A stretch of 64,000 nt of DNA from Succinivibrio dextrinosolvens (GTDB lineage: Bacteria > Pseudomonadota > Gammaproteobacteria > Enterobacterales > Succinivibrionaceae): NCBI RefSeq assembly GCF_011065405.1, contig NZ_CP047056.1, forward strand, positions 2,564,747 to 2,628,746, read 5' to 3'. Positions 8,905 to 19,530 of the stretch are shown piece by piece (positions within the stretch are counted from its first letter, which is position 1; each line of letters opens with the position of its first letter). The translations under genes and the position numbers were made by a program. A model generated the notes under the pieces. The model saw nothing but the letters and a program-made list of their open reading frames with translations, was not told the DNA's origin and searched no databases.

Positions 8905-8943
8905 AAAAAAGAGAGTGTGCTCTCCTAAAGCTACACTCTCTTT
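8905..8943 (+). terminator. Hairpin after the effector-like gene
   Basis: AAGAGAGTGT (8909-8918) pairs perfectly with ACACTCTCTT (8933-8942), preceded by A-runs and followed by only a short T-run. It probably terminates the chaperone-effector transcript. A second small palindrome, CTAGTTTTAAACTAG, lies at 8974-8988. Confidence 0.6.
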
Positions 8944-9112
8944 ACACAAGGTTAGTTCCCAACCTCCGCCCCCCTAGTTTTAAACTAGTGAAATTAACCT
9001 CACAAATCCCCTAAATATTCTTTTTATTCCACTGTTTTTTAAGATTTTTTCTTTATCTATTTCTCATTTTGTTTATAACATAGTCCATAATATATTTTAA
9101 TGGACTATTTAT

Positions 9113-9484
9113 ATGACAGACACCCCTGATATCAAATGGAATTACTCCAGCTATACCGACAAAATGGGAAGAACCTACATCATCTCTTATTACAATAAAT
9201 GGGACCATATAAAAAAACAGTCCCGAGTTGCCAAAAGAGTTCATGTAGGAAGACTAAATGCTGATACTGGTGAAGTTTCTCTCAGTAAAGCATTCCTTGA
9301 GGAACATCCTGAATATATCTGTGAGTCTGTCTTTTATGAGAATAATCAGCTGGTGGTCAGGTCTGATGAAGAGTCTCAGGAAATCAAGAAAGAAGCTGAA
9401 CTTGATTTATCCTGGAGATGTGACAGTATTTCCTTTGGCTTAACCTATACTTGTTTACTGACAAAAAAAAACACTAAAGAATAA
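9113..9484 (+). pseudogene. N-terminal fragment of an IS1634/IS4-like transposase
   Basis: The 123-residue frame carries the N-terminal features of long DDE transposases with a GRLNADTGEVSLSKAFLEEH segment, and reaches SISFGLTYTCLL. It then ends where the full-length protein would continue into the catalytic core. No DDE residues are present and no continuation is found downstream. The 8-bp perfect inverted repeat TAGTCCAT/ATGGACTA at 9081-9107, just upstream of the ATG, may be the residual element end or operator. Assignment to this IS group is by the N-terminal motif only. Confidence 0.55.
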
Positions 9485-9909
9485 AATATAACAAATATAT
9501 TATTGGATAAGGTCTCAAAGTGATGAAATTAGCATTGATAAATAAAAGAATATTGATCTTATATAAAGAATTAAGAACAAAAATATAGGAATAAAGCTCT
9601 AATTTACAGGAATATAGTTCATATTATCAGATTTTTTGAAGTTGGAGATAAATTGGTTGACAGATTGGATAGAAATAGGGATAATGGCTCCAGGGGTTCT
9701 CCTTTAATTAGTTGATTTTTAAGCACATTCATTATACTAAAGGTGAACCCTTAAGTCCATTAATACACATCAAATCAAGCAATTATTTCCCCAATTAAGA
9801 AAATCCCAAAATCAGGACAAAACAATATAGTTTGTTGCAAATACATCAGTTGTACAATATATTAACAGATTGATTTATATATCGAATTTTTAAAGAACTT
9901 CTCGCTAAC
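9485..9909. other. Non-coding spacer with a 12-bp inverted repeat
   Basis: No gene is supported. GGGTTCTCCTTT (9694-9705) and AAAGGTGAACCC (9739-9750) form an inverted repeat with one mismatch around a 33-base loop. It may be a residual IS end or a stem-loop. The rest is AT-rich debris between the transposase fragment and the next IS. Confidence 0.45.
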
Positions 9910-11917
9910 ATCGCAGAGTTCTGTACAAGAACGACACCATCGCAGCGAGATCGAATTTTATTAACTCAACTTTCCAAAAATTAAATTGGCTTAGAAATGC
10001 CTTCTAACGGCGTTTCTGTTCTTTAAAATATGATTATTGATTTTAGCTTAGATGTGTGAGCAATTTTTTTTGTGATTTGAGATTCAAATCTGTTTATAGA
10101 TCAACGAGTTATATTTTGAATGTACCTCTAATTGTGGTATAATTTTAGGTGAAAAATCAAACAATTAACCACAAATAAAGGTGCTATACTATGATAGCTC
10201 CTTTTGACTTTATTAACAATCCTCAAATTGACTCTTTTTCATTCCTGACTAGCAAACTTGTTAACTCCGGTATTTTAAAAAGCTGCGGTTTATACAAAAA
10301 GAACGAAACTACAGAAAAAAACATAGAAGCTCACACTGAGTCTTCTGAGTCAGATGGTTTTAAGCTTTCCAGTGTGGGAACCGATGACTCAAAGACAAAG
10401 CTAAAGGTTGGCCGACCTGTTGAATATTCTGCATTCTTCATACTGAAACTCCTGCTTACATATACATTCACAGGAGCTGCAACTCTTGGTGCATTTTCAA
10501 ATTGCCAATCAGTAAAGCTGTAGCTCTCCAGAAAAGCACAGTCTATAATTTCCTCGGTTCTCCAACTCATAACTGGAAGAAGCTTCTGTTAAAAATGTCT
10601 TTCAAAGCAGTTAAACTTATCCAGGAAACCGAGCCTCTGGACAACTTCTCTGCTTTTATCTGTGACGACTCCAATATACATCGTAGACGAGCCAAGCATG
10701 TAGAACTGTGTGCAAGAAACTTCGATCATGTTGAAGGAAAGAATACTAAAGGATTCCTCCTTTTACCTGTATCTTGGACGAACACTAATACAACCATTCC
10801 ATGCAATATGGCTCTGGTATCATCATCAAAACAGAAAAATGTCATTATGGCAGCGAAGTCTGATGTTGATAAAAGAACCGTTGGAGGAAAAAGAAGAGCC
10901 CAGGCTGTAAAAAGCAAGAATGAAGTAGTGCTTGAACTGGTTGATGAATGTATTCATGAAGGAATTACCGCTGAATACTTCATGACAGACAGCTGGTTTA
11001 CCTGTAACAATCAACTGGTTCTGGAGATTGCAAGACGAGGTCTTTATTACATAGGCATGGACAAGAACTATACACAGTCCTACCTTTATGAAGACAAAGA
11101 GTATAGCCTGAATATGCTGCGTCAGTTTGCTGTCCGAGATTCAAGCTGCTCAAACTCAGACATTCTTGGACATACCTTGATTGCAGTTCCTCCTACCAAA
11201 CAGAAAGCTAAGCAGATGACAGAGGTTGAGTTCAGAAAATCCTGTATTCCTGCAAAAATAGTATGGCTCACTGCCAGAGGCAGCAAGGAGAAAGTTCTAG
11301 CAATTCTCTGCACTGATTTATCTCTGAGTGATGAGGAGGTTGTCAGAAGATACTGTGCTCGCTTCAATATAGAGTTTGGATTCTTTCACATGAAACATTT
11401 TCTGAATCTTGAAAGTGGCTCCAGAGCAACCAACTACGATTCTGCCTTTGCTCACGTGGCAATGTCCTGTATGCAACTGGTAATAATGACTCTCTTAAAA
11501 CTCTTCAATGAAGATCATAAGACTATAGGCGGACTCTACCATGAAACCACTGATGCAATAAGAGTAAAGCCACTTGCTGATGTTATTACTAGAATTGTCA
11601 CTATGGTTACAGAACTTCCATCTCTGGCAATAGAAAAGAAATATATCGTCAAAGGAAAAGAAAAAGAATTCAGCAGATTCATTCTCGAAAAACTACAGAA
11701 GATCTTATCCGACGTCAGTCTATATGTCGCAGATTTCATTCTCCATACAATCGAGAATGTAAAAAAGCTATACAGCAGGTATGATCCTCCACAAAAAGCT
11801 TAAACAATCGTAATCATATTTTAAAGAGCAGAATCGCTGTTAATAAGCCGGTTCTAAGATAAAATAATTATTGGAAACTTGAGTTATTAAAAGATCTGCC
11901 ATTATTATTTTGGCAGA
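9910..11917 (+). mobile_element. IS4-superfamily insertion sequence with frameshifted transposase
   Basis: Long imperfect inverted repeats flank the transposase. The inner block TTCTGYTCTTTAAAATATGA (10014-10036 and 11811-11833) has one mismatch. Similarity continues outward through CTTAGAA (9990 and 11858) to AGATC (9948 and 11897). An 8-bp direct repeat TCGCTAAC occurs at 9902-9909 and 11918-11925, which would place the ends at 9910 and 11917 (2008 bp). The duplication has the same length as that of the related element at 2123-3969. The outermost ends match less well, so the exact borders are less certain than the inner repeats. Confidence 0.65.
10191..11803 (+). pseudogene. IS4-superfamily transposase broken by a frameshift
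   Basis: The first frame (10191-10523, 110 residues) reads to GAATLGAFSN and then stops. The protein continues in another frame from about 10502 (LPISKAVALQKSTVYNF) to 11803. The catalytic part is intact: FICDDSN, MTDSWFT and the exact Y-R-E-K signature in YCARFNIEFGFFHMK. One missing base near 10500 accounts for the break. The local sequence is not a standard slippery heptamer, so programmed frameshifting is unlikely, though a sequencing error is possible. AAAGGTG precedes the ATG at 10191. Confidence 0.8.
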
Positions 11918-11919
11918 TC
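11893..11919. repeat. Hairpin at the right end of the frameshifted IS
   Basis: GATCTGCC (11893-11900) pairs perfectly with GGCAGATC (11912-11919). It lies at the outer end of the inverted-repeat region. The left end has a counterpart hairpin, CTCGCT/AGCGAG, around 9901-9949. Confidence 0.5.
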
Positions 11920-11925
11920 GCTAAC

Positions 11926-12221
11926 CAACCAGGGGCCTCTTGTAAAATTGCTTAAGGTCCTGGGTATGATTCTTTAATATTTTTCCTCAAAGAAGAATGA
12001 AGAAAATTGTTTTCACTTTTAGACCTAAATCTAACATTTAAGATTTAAACTTATTTTATTAGTATCAAAAATGGAAAACACTTCTCATAAATGCTAAAAT
12101 CACTGCGAACACTTGCCAGCATTGAAAATGTGATTTTTTTTAATAAAGATCATTTTTTTTATATGTTCGGCATGTAGGTAACTAGGATAAGTCTCCTTAA
12201 TTAAATTTATTGGAACCGTCT
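11926..12221. other. Leader region upstream of nqrA
   Basis: No gene is supported. The stretch CCAGGGGCCT (about 11930) can pair with AGGTCCTGG (about 11955), giving a possible stem-loop. The remainder is AT-rich and should hold the nqr promoter. I cannot fix a convincing -35/-10 pair. Confidence 0.4.
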
Positions 12222-13580
12222 ATGATTAACATCAAAAAAGGATTGGATCTGCCTATTGGCGGCAAGCCTGAACAGTCGGTGAATGAGGGACCACAGGTAA
12301 AGCACGTTGCTTTAATCGGCACTGATTACATTGGTCTGCGTCCTTCAATGGCTGTTGAAGCTGGTCAGAAAGTCAAGAAAGGTCAGGTTCTCTTTGAAGA
12401 TAAGAAAAATCCTGGAACACGTTTCACTGCTCCTGCAGCAGGTACAGTAGTAGCTGTAAACAGAGGCGAGCGTCGTGCTTTCCAGTCTTTAGTAATTGAA
12501 GTAGATCCTAACGGTGAGAGTGTTGAGTTTAAGAAAACTTCCTCTGACAATCTGTTAGGCCTGTCCTCAAAAGAAGTAATTGATGAGCTTGTTGAGTCTG
12601 GTATGTGGACAGCATTCCGTACTCGTCCTTTTGACAAGGTACCTGTAATCGGCTCATTACCACATTCTATTTTCGTAACAGCTATGGATACCAATCCTCT
12701 TGCTGCTGATCCTAAAGTAATCATCGATGCAGAAGCTCAGGCTTTCGCTGATGGTATTAAGGTATTAAGCCGCATTGGCGATTTCAAGGTATACGTATGT
12801 AAGGGCGCTTATGAGCTTCCTTCTGTAAACCTTCCAAATGTACAAGAGGAAACCTTTGTAGGTCAGCATCCAGCTGGTTTGGCTGGTGTCCACATCCACA
12901 ACCTTGATCCTGTTTCAGAGACTAAGACCGTATGGCATATCGGCTATCAGGATGTGATTGCAATCGGTCACCTGTTTGTTGAAGGTGAACTGTATAACAC
13001 CCGCGTTATTTCAATTGCTGGACCTCAGGCTAAGAATCCTCGTTTAGTAAAGACCATAATGGGTGCATCAACTGCGGAATTAGTTGCAGACGAGATTATT
13101 CCTTCAGCTTCAGGAGTTCGTGTAATTTCTGGAACTGTTCTGTGGGGGAACATCGCAGTTGGTCCATATGCATACATGGGTAGATATCATCAGGGAATCG
13201 CTCTTCTGGAAGAAGGCAAGAACAATGAGTTCTTCCTTGCAAACTGGATGGGACTGGGCGCACGTCGTCATTCAGTAACTCGCGCATTCCTTGCAAACTT
13301 TATCAAGCCAAGTTCCTATATTTTCAATACCGCTTTAAATGGTGGTCCTCGTTCAATTCTTCCAATCGGCTGTTACGACAAAGTTCTTGCTCCATATGAT
13401 GTTGAAGCAGTTATGTTATGTCGTGCTATAGATATGAACGATACTGACCAAGCTAAGCTTTTAGGTATTCTTGAATTTTCTGAAGAAGATATTGCATTGG
13501 CTACTTATGTTTGCCCAGGCAAAAATGACTTCGGTCCACTGCTTCGCAGAAGCTTAACCAAGATCGAAGTGGAGGGTTAA
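12222..13580 (+). CDS. nqrA: Na+-translocating NADH:quinone reductase subunit A
   Basis: NqrA is the cytoplasmic, quinone-associated subunit of the six-subunit sodium pump. The 452-residue product begins with the family signature INIKKGLDLPIGG and carries the conserved VALIGTDYIGLRPSM and GPYAYMGRYHQGIALLEEG segments. The ATG at 12222 is chosen because it matches the family N-terminus; a TTG at 12210 would add four residues. It is the first gene of nqrABCDEF, with nqrB starting three bases after its stop. The codon and base composition is typical of a highly expressed core gene, in contrast to the mobile DNA on both sides. Confidence 0.97.
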   Translation: MINIKKGLDLPIGGKPEQSVNEGPQVKHVALIGTDYIGLRPSMAVEAGQKVKKGQVLFEDKKNPGTRFTAPAAGTVVAVNRGERRAFQSLVIEVDPNGESVEFKKTSSDNLLGLSSKEVIDELVESGMWTAFRTRPFDKVPVIGSLPHSIFVTAMDTNPLAADPKVIIDAEAQAFADGIKVLSRIGDFKVYVCKGAYELPSVNLPNVQEETFVGQHPAGLAGVHIHNLDPVSETKTVWHIGYQDVIAIGHLFVEGELYNTRVISIAGPQAKNPRLVKTIMGASTAELVADEIIPSASGVRVISGTVLWGNIAVGPYAYMGRYHQGIALLEEGKNNEFFLANWMGLGARRHSVTRAFLANFIKPSSYIFNTALNGGPRSILPIGCYDKVLAPYDVEAVMLCRAIDMNDTDQAKLLGILEFSEEDIALATYVCPGKNDFGPLLRRSLTKIEVEG

Positions 13581-13583
13581 TAA

Positions 13584-14834
13584 GTGTTATTAGATGCATT
13601 AAAGAAATTCTCCCTTCTATTTACCAAGGGTGGACTATTATCATGGTTCTATCCTTTATATGAAGGTACTTTTACATTCCTATACAGTTCAGGCCGTGTA
13701 ACAACTGGCAGAACCCATGTTCGTGACTTCGCTGACTTCAAGCGTATCATGATTATTGTATGGTTCGCAGTTTTCCCTGCTATGTTTTGGGGATTCTATA
13801 ACATTGGTAATCAGACAGTAACAGCTATTGCCTCTCTGCCAAATGCTATGGATATCGTTTCACAGAGCTTCAGCCTGTTCAGCGGTGACTGGCACTATGC
13901 AATCGCACAGTTGTTCGGTGCTTCTTTTGGTACTGATGCTGGTCTTTACTCAAAGATGGTTATTGGTGCGGTTTACTTCCTGCCAATTTACATCGTTGTG
14001 TTCGCTGTTGGCGGTTTCTGGGAAGTTCTATTCTGTCTGGTTCGTCACCATGAAATTAACGAAGGTTTCTTCGTAACTTCTATCGTGTTCGCACTGATTG
14101 TTCCTCCAACCATGCCATTGTGGCAGGCTGCCTTAGGTATTTCTTTCGGTGTTGTTATCGGTAAAGAAGTATTCGGAGGTACAGGTAGAAACTTCGTAAA
14201 TCCTGCTCTGTGCGGACGTGCTTTCCTATTCTTTGCTTATCCTGCTTCAATCTCAGGTACCAACTGCTGGGTTCCTGTAGACGGTTTCTCTGGTGCTACT
14301 CCTCTGGCTCAATGGGCTTCAGGCGGTGAAAAGGCATTAGTTGATGCAGCTGGTAATGCAATAAACTGGATGGACGCATTCCTAGGTAATATCCCAGGTT
14401 CAATCGGTGAAGGCTCAACTGCAATGATTCTTGTTGGAGCTGCAATTATCCTTGCAACTGGAGTTGCTTCATTCCGTATTATGGCTGGTATCCTAATCGG
14501 CGCATTCCTGACAGCCACATTGTTCAACTCTATTGGTTCAGTAACCAATAACATGTTCTCAATGCCTTTCGCATGGCATGCTGTTTTAGGTGGTTTTGCC
14601 TTTGGTACTGTATTTATGGCAACCGATCCTGTATCAAGTTCATTCACCAACAAAGGTAAGTGGGCTTTTGGTTTACTGATTGGTGTGATGGTTATCCTGA
14701 TCCGTACCGTAAATCCAGCTTATCCAGAAGGTATGATGCTTGCTATTCTGTTCGCAAACTGCTGGGCACCTCTATTTGACTACCTAGCAACTTCACGCGA
14801 TATTAAGAGGAGAGCTGCCCGTGTCAAAGCTTAA
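13584..14834 (+). CDS. nqrB: Na+-translocating NADH:quinone reductase subunit B
   Basis: This is an integral-membrane subunit carrying covalent FMN, on the sodium path of the complex. It is 416 residues with about ten hydrophobic segments. The FMN-attachment motif SGAT is present in [12 protein letters not shown], where the threonine binds FMN in characterised NqrB. The start is GTG 13584 behind the GGAGG inside the 3' end of nqrA. The 3' end overlaps nqrC by 14 bases, indicating translational coupling. Confidence 0.97.
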   Translation: MLLDALKKFSLLFTKGGLLSWFYPLYEGTFTFLYSSGRVTTGRTHVRDFADFKRIMIIVWFAVFPAMFWGFYNIGNQTVTAIASLPNAMDIVSQSFSLFSGDWHYAIAQLFGASFGTDAGLYSKMVIGAVYFLPIYIVVFAVGGFWEVLFCLVRHHEINEGFFVTSIVFALIVPPTMPLWQAALGISFGVVIGKEVFGGTGRNFVNPALCGRAFLFFAYPASISGTNCWVPVDGFSGATPLAQWASGGEKALVDAAGNAINWMDAFLGNIPGSIGEGSTAMILVGAAIILATGVASFRIMAGILIGAFLTATLFNSIGSVTNNMFSMPFAWHAVLGGFAFGTVFMATDPVSSSFTNKGKWAFGLLIGVMVILIRTVNPAYPEGMMLAILFANCWAPLFDYLATSRDIKRRAARVKA

Positions 14835-15612
14835 TAAAGACTCAGTATTAGGTACCTTTGTTATCATTGTTACCTTCTGCTTGGTATGCTCAGTGCTGGT
14901 TTCTTCTGCTGTTGTAGCTTTGGATCCTTTCAAGACTGCAGCTGTAGCAAATGACCGCCAGGTTAATATTCTGAAGGTTTCAGGCTTTGAGGTTAAAGGC
15001 TCAGTAGCCAAGACTTTCAAAGAGCATATCGAATCACATCTGATTGATGTTGAAACCGGTTCTCTTGCAGATGACGTTGTTCCTGCTTCTCAGATTGAGG
15101 GCTATAACTTCGCTTCATTAGCCAAGAAGCCTGATTCATCAGTTAAGATTCCAAAGGATCGTGATGTTGCAGGTATCTTAAGCCGTGCTAAGTACATGCC
15201 TGTATACTTCGCAAAGGATGAAAGCGGCAAGGTTGTTCGTGTAATTCTTCCTTTCTATGGTCAGGCTCTATGGTCTACCGTATATGGTTATGTTGCACTA
15301 TCTCCTGCTGATGCTAACACCATTTTAGGTGTTACCTTCTACTCACATGGTGAGACTCCAGGTCTAGGTGGTGAGATCGATAACCCACGCTGGCAGGCTT
15401 TATGGGTTGATAAGAAGTTAACCAATGAGAACGGCGAGTATAAGTTCCATATTGTTAAGAATGCAGCTGATAAGAATCATGAAATTGATGCTCTGTCAGG
15501 CGCAACCTTAACTTCAGTTGGCGTAGATAAAACTGCTGCTTTCTGGTTGGGTGATGCTTACAAACCATTCTTAGAGAAACTAAGCAAAGGGGAGATCATT
15601 GTAAATGAGTAA
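14821..15612 (+). CDS. nqrC: Na+-translocating NADH:quinone reductase subunit C
   Basis: NqrC carries the second covalently bound FMN, on the periplasmic side. The 263-residue protein has one N-terminal membrane helix ([20 protein letters not shown]) and the FMN site SGATLTS near residue 225, whose first threonine is the attachment point. [15 protein letters not shown] is the conserved domain core. It starts with GTG inside the end of nqrB behind GAGGAG and overlaps nqrD by 8 bases. Confidence 0.97.
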   Translation: MSKLNKDSVLGTFVIIVTFCLVCSVLVSSAVVALDPFKTAAVANDRQVNILKVSGFEVKGSVAKTFKEHIESHLIDVETGSLADDVVPASQIEGYNFASLAKKPDSSVKIPKDRDVAGILSRAKYMPVYFAKDESGKVVRVILPFYGQALWSTVYGYVALSPADANTILGVTFYSHGETPGLGGEIDNPRWQALWVDKKLTNENGEYKFHIVKNAADKNHEIDALSGATLTSVGVDKTAAFWLGDAYKPFLEKLSKGEIIVNE

Positions 15613-16261
15613 GGGTCCAAGTCTAAAGGAGATATTCCTAACTCCAATCATTGCAAATAACCCTGTAATGATTCAGATCTTAGGTATCTGTTCTTCTCTA
15701 GCTGTTACCTCAAGCATGAAGACTGCTTTTGTTATGGGTCTGTCTGTAACTGCTGTATGTTCATTAGCCAATCTGGCTATTTCAATCGTACGCAATTACA
15801 TCCCTAACTCAGTGCGTATTATTGCTCAGATGACAGTTATTGCATCACTGGTTATTCTGGTTGATCAGATCTTGAAGGCTTTTGCTTACGATCTGTCAAA
15901 GCAGTTATCAGTTTATGTTGGTCTGATTATTACCAACTGTATCGTTATGGGTAGAACCGAAGGCTTTGCTCTTAAGTCAGCTCCTCTGCCATCACTTTTA
16001 GATGGTTTGGGAAACGGCTTAGGTTATATGCTGGTTCTATGCGTTGTCGCAACTATCCGTGAATTATTCGGTGCTGGCACTTGGTTTGGTATGACCGTAT
16101 TAGAGTCCGTTAATAACGGAGGCTGGTATGTTCCATGCGGACTGTTAGTAATGCCACCATGCTCATTCTTCCTATTAGGTCTTCTAATCTGGGGTGTTAA
16201 GACATTCCGTAAAGATCTTCAGGAACCTCTTGAGTACGATACTCACAGGGAGGATTACTAA
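15605..16261 (+). CDS. nqrD: Na+-translocating NADH:quinone reductase subunit D
   Basis: This is a six-helix membrane subunit paired pseudo-symmetrically with NqrE (homologous to RnfE). It is 218 residues with typical segments including [19 protein letters not shown] and [18 protein letters not shown], whose cysteine is one of those around the membrane iron site. A GGGGAG ribosome site lies in the end of nqrC. The stop is two bases before nqrE. Confidence 0.96.
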   Translation: MSKGPSLKEIFLTPIIANNPVMIQILGICSSLAVTSSMKTAFVMGLSVTAVCSLANLAISIVRNYIPNSVRIIAQMTVIASLVILVDQILKAFAYDLSKQLSVYVGLIITNCIVMGRTEGFALKSAPLPSLLDGLGNGLGYMLVLCVVATIRELFGAGTWFGMTVLESVNNGGWYVPCGLLVMPPCSFFLLGLLIWGVKTFRKDLQEPLEYDTHREDY

Positions 16262-16263
16262 TA

Positions 16264-16863
16264 ATGTTAGAACATTATCTATCCCTCTTTATTAAGAGTG
16301 TTTTCATTGAAAACATGGCTCTTGCCTTCTTCCTGGGAATGTGTACCTTCTTGGCTGTTTCCAAGAAAGTTACCACATCTGCAGGTTTAGGTGCTGCCGT
16401 TATTATGGTTCAGCTGTTAGCAGTTCCTGTTAACAACTTAATCAACACATACATCCTAAAGCCAGATGCTCTTGTTGAAGGTTTGGATCTTTCATTCCTA
16501 AGCTTCATTACCTACATCGGTGTTATTGCAGCTCTGGTTCAGATTCTGGAAATCTTCCTGGATAAATACGTACCATCACTGTACGCCGCTCTGGGTATTT
16601 TCCTGCCTCTGATTACAGTTAACTGTGTTATTTTCGCTGGTGTATCATTCATGGTGCAGCGTGAATATACCTTTAGTGAGTCTGTAGTATATGCTTTAGG
16701 TTCTGGTTCTTCATGGGCTCTTGCAATTATCCTTTTAGCTGCAATTAACGAGAAGCTAAAATACGCTAATGCACCAGGTGGTCTGCGTGGATTACCTCTA
16801 ACCTTTATCACAGCAGGTCTGATGGCTGTTGCCTTCATGTCCTTCTCTGGTATTCAGTTATAA
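16264..16863 (+). CDS. nqrE: Na+-translocating NADH:quinone reductase subunit E
   Basis: This is a six-helix membrane subunit homologous to RnfA and the partner of NqrD. It is 199 residues. It begins [20 protein letters not shown] and includes [13 protein letters not shown] and [13 protein letters not shown], with the cysteines that ligate the intramembrane iron centre in the family. It ends [15 protein letters not shown], as in other NqrE proteins. It is followed by GGGG and nqrF nine bases later. Confidence 0.97.
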   Translation: MLEHYLSLFIKSVFIENMALAFFLGMCTFLAVSKKVTTSAGLGAAVIMVQLLAVPVNNLINTYILKPDALVEGLDLSFLSFITYIGVIAALVQILEIFLDKYVPSLYAALGIFLPLITVNCVIFAGVSFMVQREYTFSESVVYALGSGSSWALAIILLAAINEKLKYANAPGGLRGLPLTFITAGLMAVAFMSFSGIQL

Positions 16864-16872
16864 GGGGGATTC

Positions 16873-18099
16873 ATGTTTACTATCGTTTCTGGTGTTGCAA
16901 TGTTCGTTGCTATCGTTGTTATCCTGGTAGCATTGATTCTTGTTGCAAGAAAATTCCTGGTTCAGTCAGGCGACATCACCATTGGTGTTAATGACGATCC
17001 AAAGCTGGACATGAAGTGTCCTGCAGGCGGTAAGCTTCTGAACGATCTATCCGAGAAGGGCATTTTCGTTTCTTCTGCTTGTGGTGGTCGCGGTGCTTGC
17101 GGTCAGTGTAAAGTAAGAGTAACAGAAGGTGGCGGTAACGTCCTTCCTATCGAGTATTCTCATTTCTCAAAGAAGGAGATTAAAGAAGGCTGGCGTTTAG
17201 CATGTCAGGTTACAGTTAAGAATGACTGTAAGATTGCTCTGCCTCCTGAGGTATTCGGTGTTAAGAAGTGGGAATGTGAGGTTATTTCTAACCATAACGT
17301 TGCTACTTTCATTAAAGAGCTGCGCTTACGTATTCCAGAGGGTGAGGAAGTTCCATTCCGTGCTGGTGGATATATTCAGATCGAAGCTCCTGCTCATACC
17401 GTTAAGTATGCAGATTTCGATATTGAGCCTCAGTTCATCGGTGCTTTCAAACGCTTCGGTTTTGATAAGCTGGTTTCAAAGGTTGATACTCCAACCATCA
17501 GAGCTTACTCAATGGCTAACTATCCAGGTGAGAAAGGTCTGATTATGCTGAATGTTCGAATTGCTACACCTCCATTTAGCAACCCATCAGCTCCTCCTGG
17601 AATCATGTCTTCATACATCTGGAGCTTGAAGCCTGGTGACAAGGTTACTATTTCAGGTCCATTCGGAGAGTTCTTCGCTCGCGATACCGACAATGAAATG
17701 GTATTCATCGGTGGTGGTGCTGGTATGGCTCCTATGCGTTCACACATTTTCGATCAGTTAAAGAGATTGAATTCAAAGCGTAAGATTTCATTCTGGTATG
17801 GTGCACGTTCATTGAACGAAGTTTTCTATGCTGACGAGTTCGATCAGTTAGCTAAGGAACATCCAAACTTCACATGGCATTTAGCTCTGTCTGATCCACA
17901 GCCAGAAGATCACTGGACAGGTTTAACTGGCTTCATTGCCAACGTTCTGTATGAGCAGTACTTGCGTGATCACAAGAATCCTGAAGATTGTGAGTACTAC
18001 ATGTGCGGACCTCCAATGATGTCTAAGTCAGCTGTTGATATGTTACATTCACTGGGTGTTGAAGACGAGAATATCCTATTCGATAACTTCGGTGGTTAA
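16873..18099 (+). CDS. nqrF: Na+-translocating NADH:quinone reductase subunit F
   Basis: NqrF is the electron-entry subunit that oxidises NADH through FAD and a 2Fe-2S centre. The 408-residue protein has one N-terminal membrane helix, then a ferredoxin domain with cysteines in [10 protein letters not shown]. It then has the FAD-binding RAYSMANYP motif and the NADH-binding [12 protein letters not shown] and CGPPMM motifs. It is the last gene of the operon, followed by an intrinsic terminator. Confidence 0.98.
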   Translation: MFTIVSGVAMFVAIVVILVALILVARKFLVQSGDITIGVNDDPKLDMKCPAGGKLLNDLSEKGIFVSSACGGRGACGQCKVRVTEGGGNVLPIEYSHFSKKEIKEGWRLACQVTVKNDCKIALPPEVFGVKKWECEVISNHNVATFIKELRLRIPEGEEVPFRAGGYIQIEAPAHTVKYADFDIEPQFIGAFKRFGFDKLVSKVDTPTIRAYSMANYPGEKGLIMLNVRIATPPFSNPSAPPGIMSSYIWSLKPGDKVTISGPFGEFFARDTDNEMVFIGGGAGMAPMRSHIFDQLKRLNSKRKISFWYGARSLNEVFYADEFDQLAKEHPNFTWHLALSDPQPEDHWTGLTGFIANVLYEQYLRDHKNPEDCEYYMCGPPMMSKSAVDMLHSLGVEDENILFDNFGG

Positions 18100-18126
18100 T
18101 ATTCGCAGTTGTTTATAGCAATATGA

Positions 18127-18173
18127 AAAAAGGCTCAGAGGATAATCCCCTGGGCCTTTAGTTTTCTTTTTTT
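18127..18173 (+). terminator. Intrinsic terminator of the nqr operon
   Basis: AAAGGCTCAGAGG pairs (with G-U pairs) with CCCCTGGGCCTTT, followed by a T-rich tail at 18161-18173. Confidence 0.85.
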
Positions 18174-18382
18174 ATGACTATTTAACGGATAGTTATAATG
18201 TGTCCTATTTCAAATGTGCCCAAATCTTTATAACTTCTTGAAATCTTTGTAATCTTTATTTGTGTTGGCAACATTATTTGTATCTTATTGTTAAATAAAA
18301 TAATTACTCTACCAAGATAAACATATATTTTCTAATAAAAGGCAATATTTACAATATATAGGTTGTTTTTTTTCTATAAAGA
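18174..18382. other. AT-rich spacer between nqr and the next gene
   Basis: No gene is supported in the 281 bases after the nqr terminator. Composition drops sharply in G+C here, marking the passage from core to accessory DNA. Confidence 0.4.
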
Positions 18383-18447
18383 TTTTCTCAAAATTACCGT
18401 TAAAATAATGAGAGCCTAAAATAGTATTTTGGTGTCTGGTTAAGGAG
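18383..18447 (+). promoter_or_regulatory. 65-bp upstream element, copy A
   Basis: Aligned without gaps to copy B at 19461-19525, 54 of 65 positions agree. The perfectly shared core is CTAAAATAGTATTTTGGTG, and the end is the ribosome site TTAAGGAG. TAAAAT or TATTTT could serve as -10. Two neighbouring but unrelated genes share it, so it is probably a promoter or operator under a common regulator. Confidence 0.6.
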
Positions 18448-18454
18448 ATGATAT

Positions 18455-19411
18455 ATGATATCTAAGATTTCCTCTGATCTTTTTCAAAACTCTAGAATTG
18501 AAAAAGTTGATGACACTAAATACAGAATTGATGTATCAAAAATCCAAGAAAAAATTCAAACTGAGCTAAGTAAAAATAAGCTTCAGGAGAATTCTAATAT
18601 TCAAAAAATAGATATCTCAAACTTCAATTCAATTTCGAAACCACAGACAAAAGAAATCGAAAGAGATAATCCTAATCCATATTCTGCTTTCTTTTCTAGC
18701 GCCACAACAATCTCTAAGGATAGCCAGGATTACATGATAAATGGCGTAAAGTTCAGTGAAGAAGAATACTCTAAAGCTAAAAGTGTACTTAATGCTGCAG
18801 CAGAGTCTTTAGGTATAGGAATAGGAAAAAATACCGATATCGATTATCGTAATTACGCCGAAATGGCACTTGCAGGTAAAGCCATAGACACATGGTGTCA
18901 TGATAATCTTACAGATGAACAATCTGAAATTGTATCAGACGCTTTTAAAATGCATACATCCGTATTAAAGAGTCGTCAAGGCATCCTTGTTAATAGCGGA
19001 AGATTTACAGGAGAACTTGAAACAACTGAAAGTTATTACGGAGTAAAAAGTATTGTGTCTCAAGAAGTTATGGACACCATAACAAGTAAATTTAGTAAGA
19101 ATTATCCAAAAGTAACAGGCTTAAAAAAAATTACTTCATCTGACAGAACCGCAATGACACATATAGCAACGAATCAGAATCTCATAAAAGAGCTTGAAAA
19201 AGCTTTTTCGGCTGTTGATCTTAAATCAGTAGATCCTCTACAAGAATTGAAATCTATATATTCAAAAATGATGCAACCTTCCTTCGTTGAATGTGGATTA
19301 AAACCAGAATCTCAGGATAATATGGTTAATTTTGCTTTTGACTCTTTCAACAATATTCTCGATAGAATAAATTCTGCAGGTTCATCACTAAAAATGTCTG
19401 AAAAAATATAA
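18455..19411 (+). CDS. Unrecognised protein, candidate secreted/effector-type
   Basis: The 318-residue product has no Sec signal and no membrane segment. The N-terminal 75 residues are polar and lysine-rich and look unstructured. A compact helical domain follows, starting YMINGVKFSEEEYSKAKSVL and including YAEMALAGKAIDTWCHDNLT. I do not know its function. AAGGAG precedes the ATG. It shares a 65-bp upstream element with the next gene, and base composition is like the chaperone/effector region at 1.5-8.9 kb. That suggests, without proving, membership of the same accessory regulon. Confidence 0.6.
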   Translation: MISKISSDLFQNSRIEKVDDTKYRIDVSKIQEKIQTELSKNKLQENSNIQKIDISNFNSISKPQTKEIERDNPNPYSAFFSSATTISKDSQDYMINGVKFSEEEYSKAKSVLNAAAESLGIGIGKNTDIDYRNYAEMALAGKAIDTWCHDNLTDEQSEIVSDAFKMHTSVLKSRQGILVNSGRFTGELETTESYYGVKSIVSQEVMDTITSKFSKNYPKVTGLKKITSSDRTAMTHIATNQNLIKELEKAFSAVDLKSVDPLQELKSIYSKMMQPSFVECGLKPESQDNMVNFAFDSFNNILDRINSAGSSLKMSEKI

Positions 19412-19460
19412 TGTGGTCAAGTCCAGTATAGTGAAGAAAACTACTTTGGATAGTATAAGT

Positions 19461-19525
19461 TTTTCTCAAAAATACTGTTAAGAACATGAGGTTCTAAAAT
19501 AGTATTTTGGTGCCAGATTAAGGAG
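19461..19525 (+). promoter_or_regulatory. 65-bp upstream element, copy B
   Basis: Second copy of the element at 18383-18447 (54/65 identical, same length, ending in TTAAGGAG at the same distance from the start codon). It lies in the 119-bp gap between the two genes, so the second gene has its own promoter rather than being read only from the first. Confidence 0.6.
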
Positions 19526-19530
19526 GAGCT

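Noticed and set aside
10480-10520. Programmed -1 frameshift in the IS4-type transposase
   Set aside because: The overlap has no standard slippery heptamer, and the related element at 2123 encodes its transposase in a single frame. A mutation or sequencing error is more likely.
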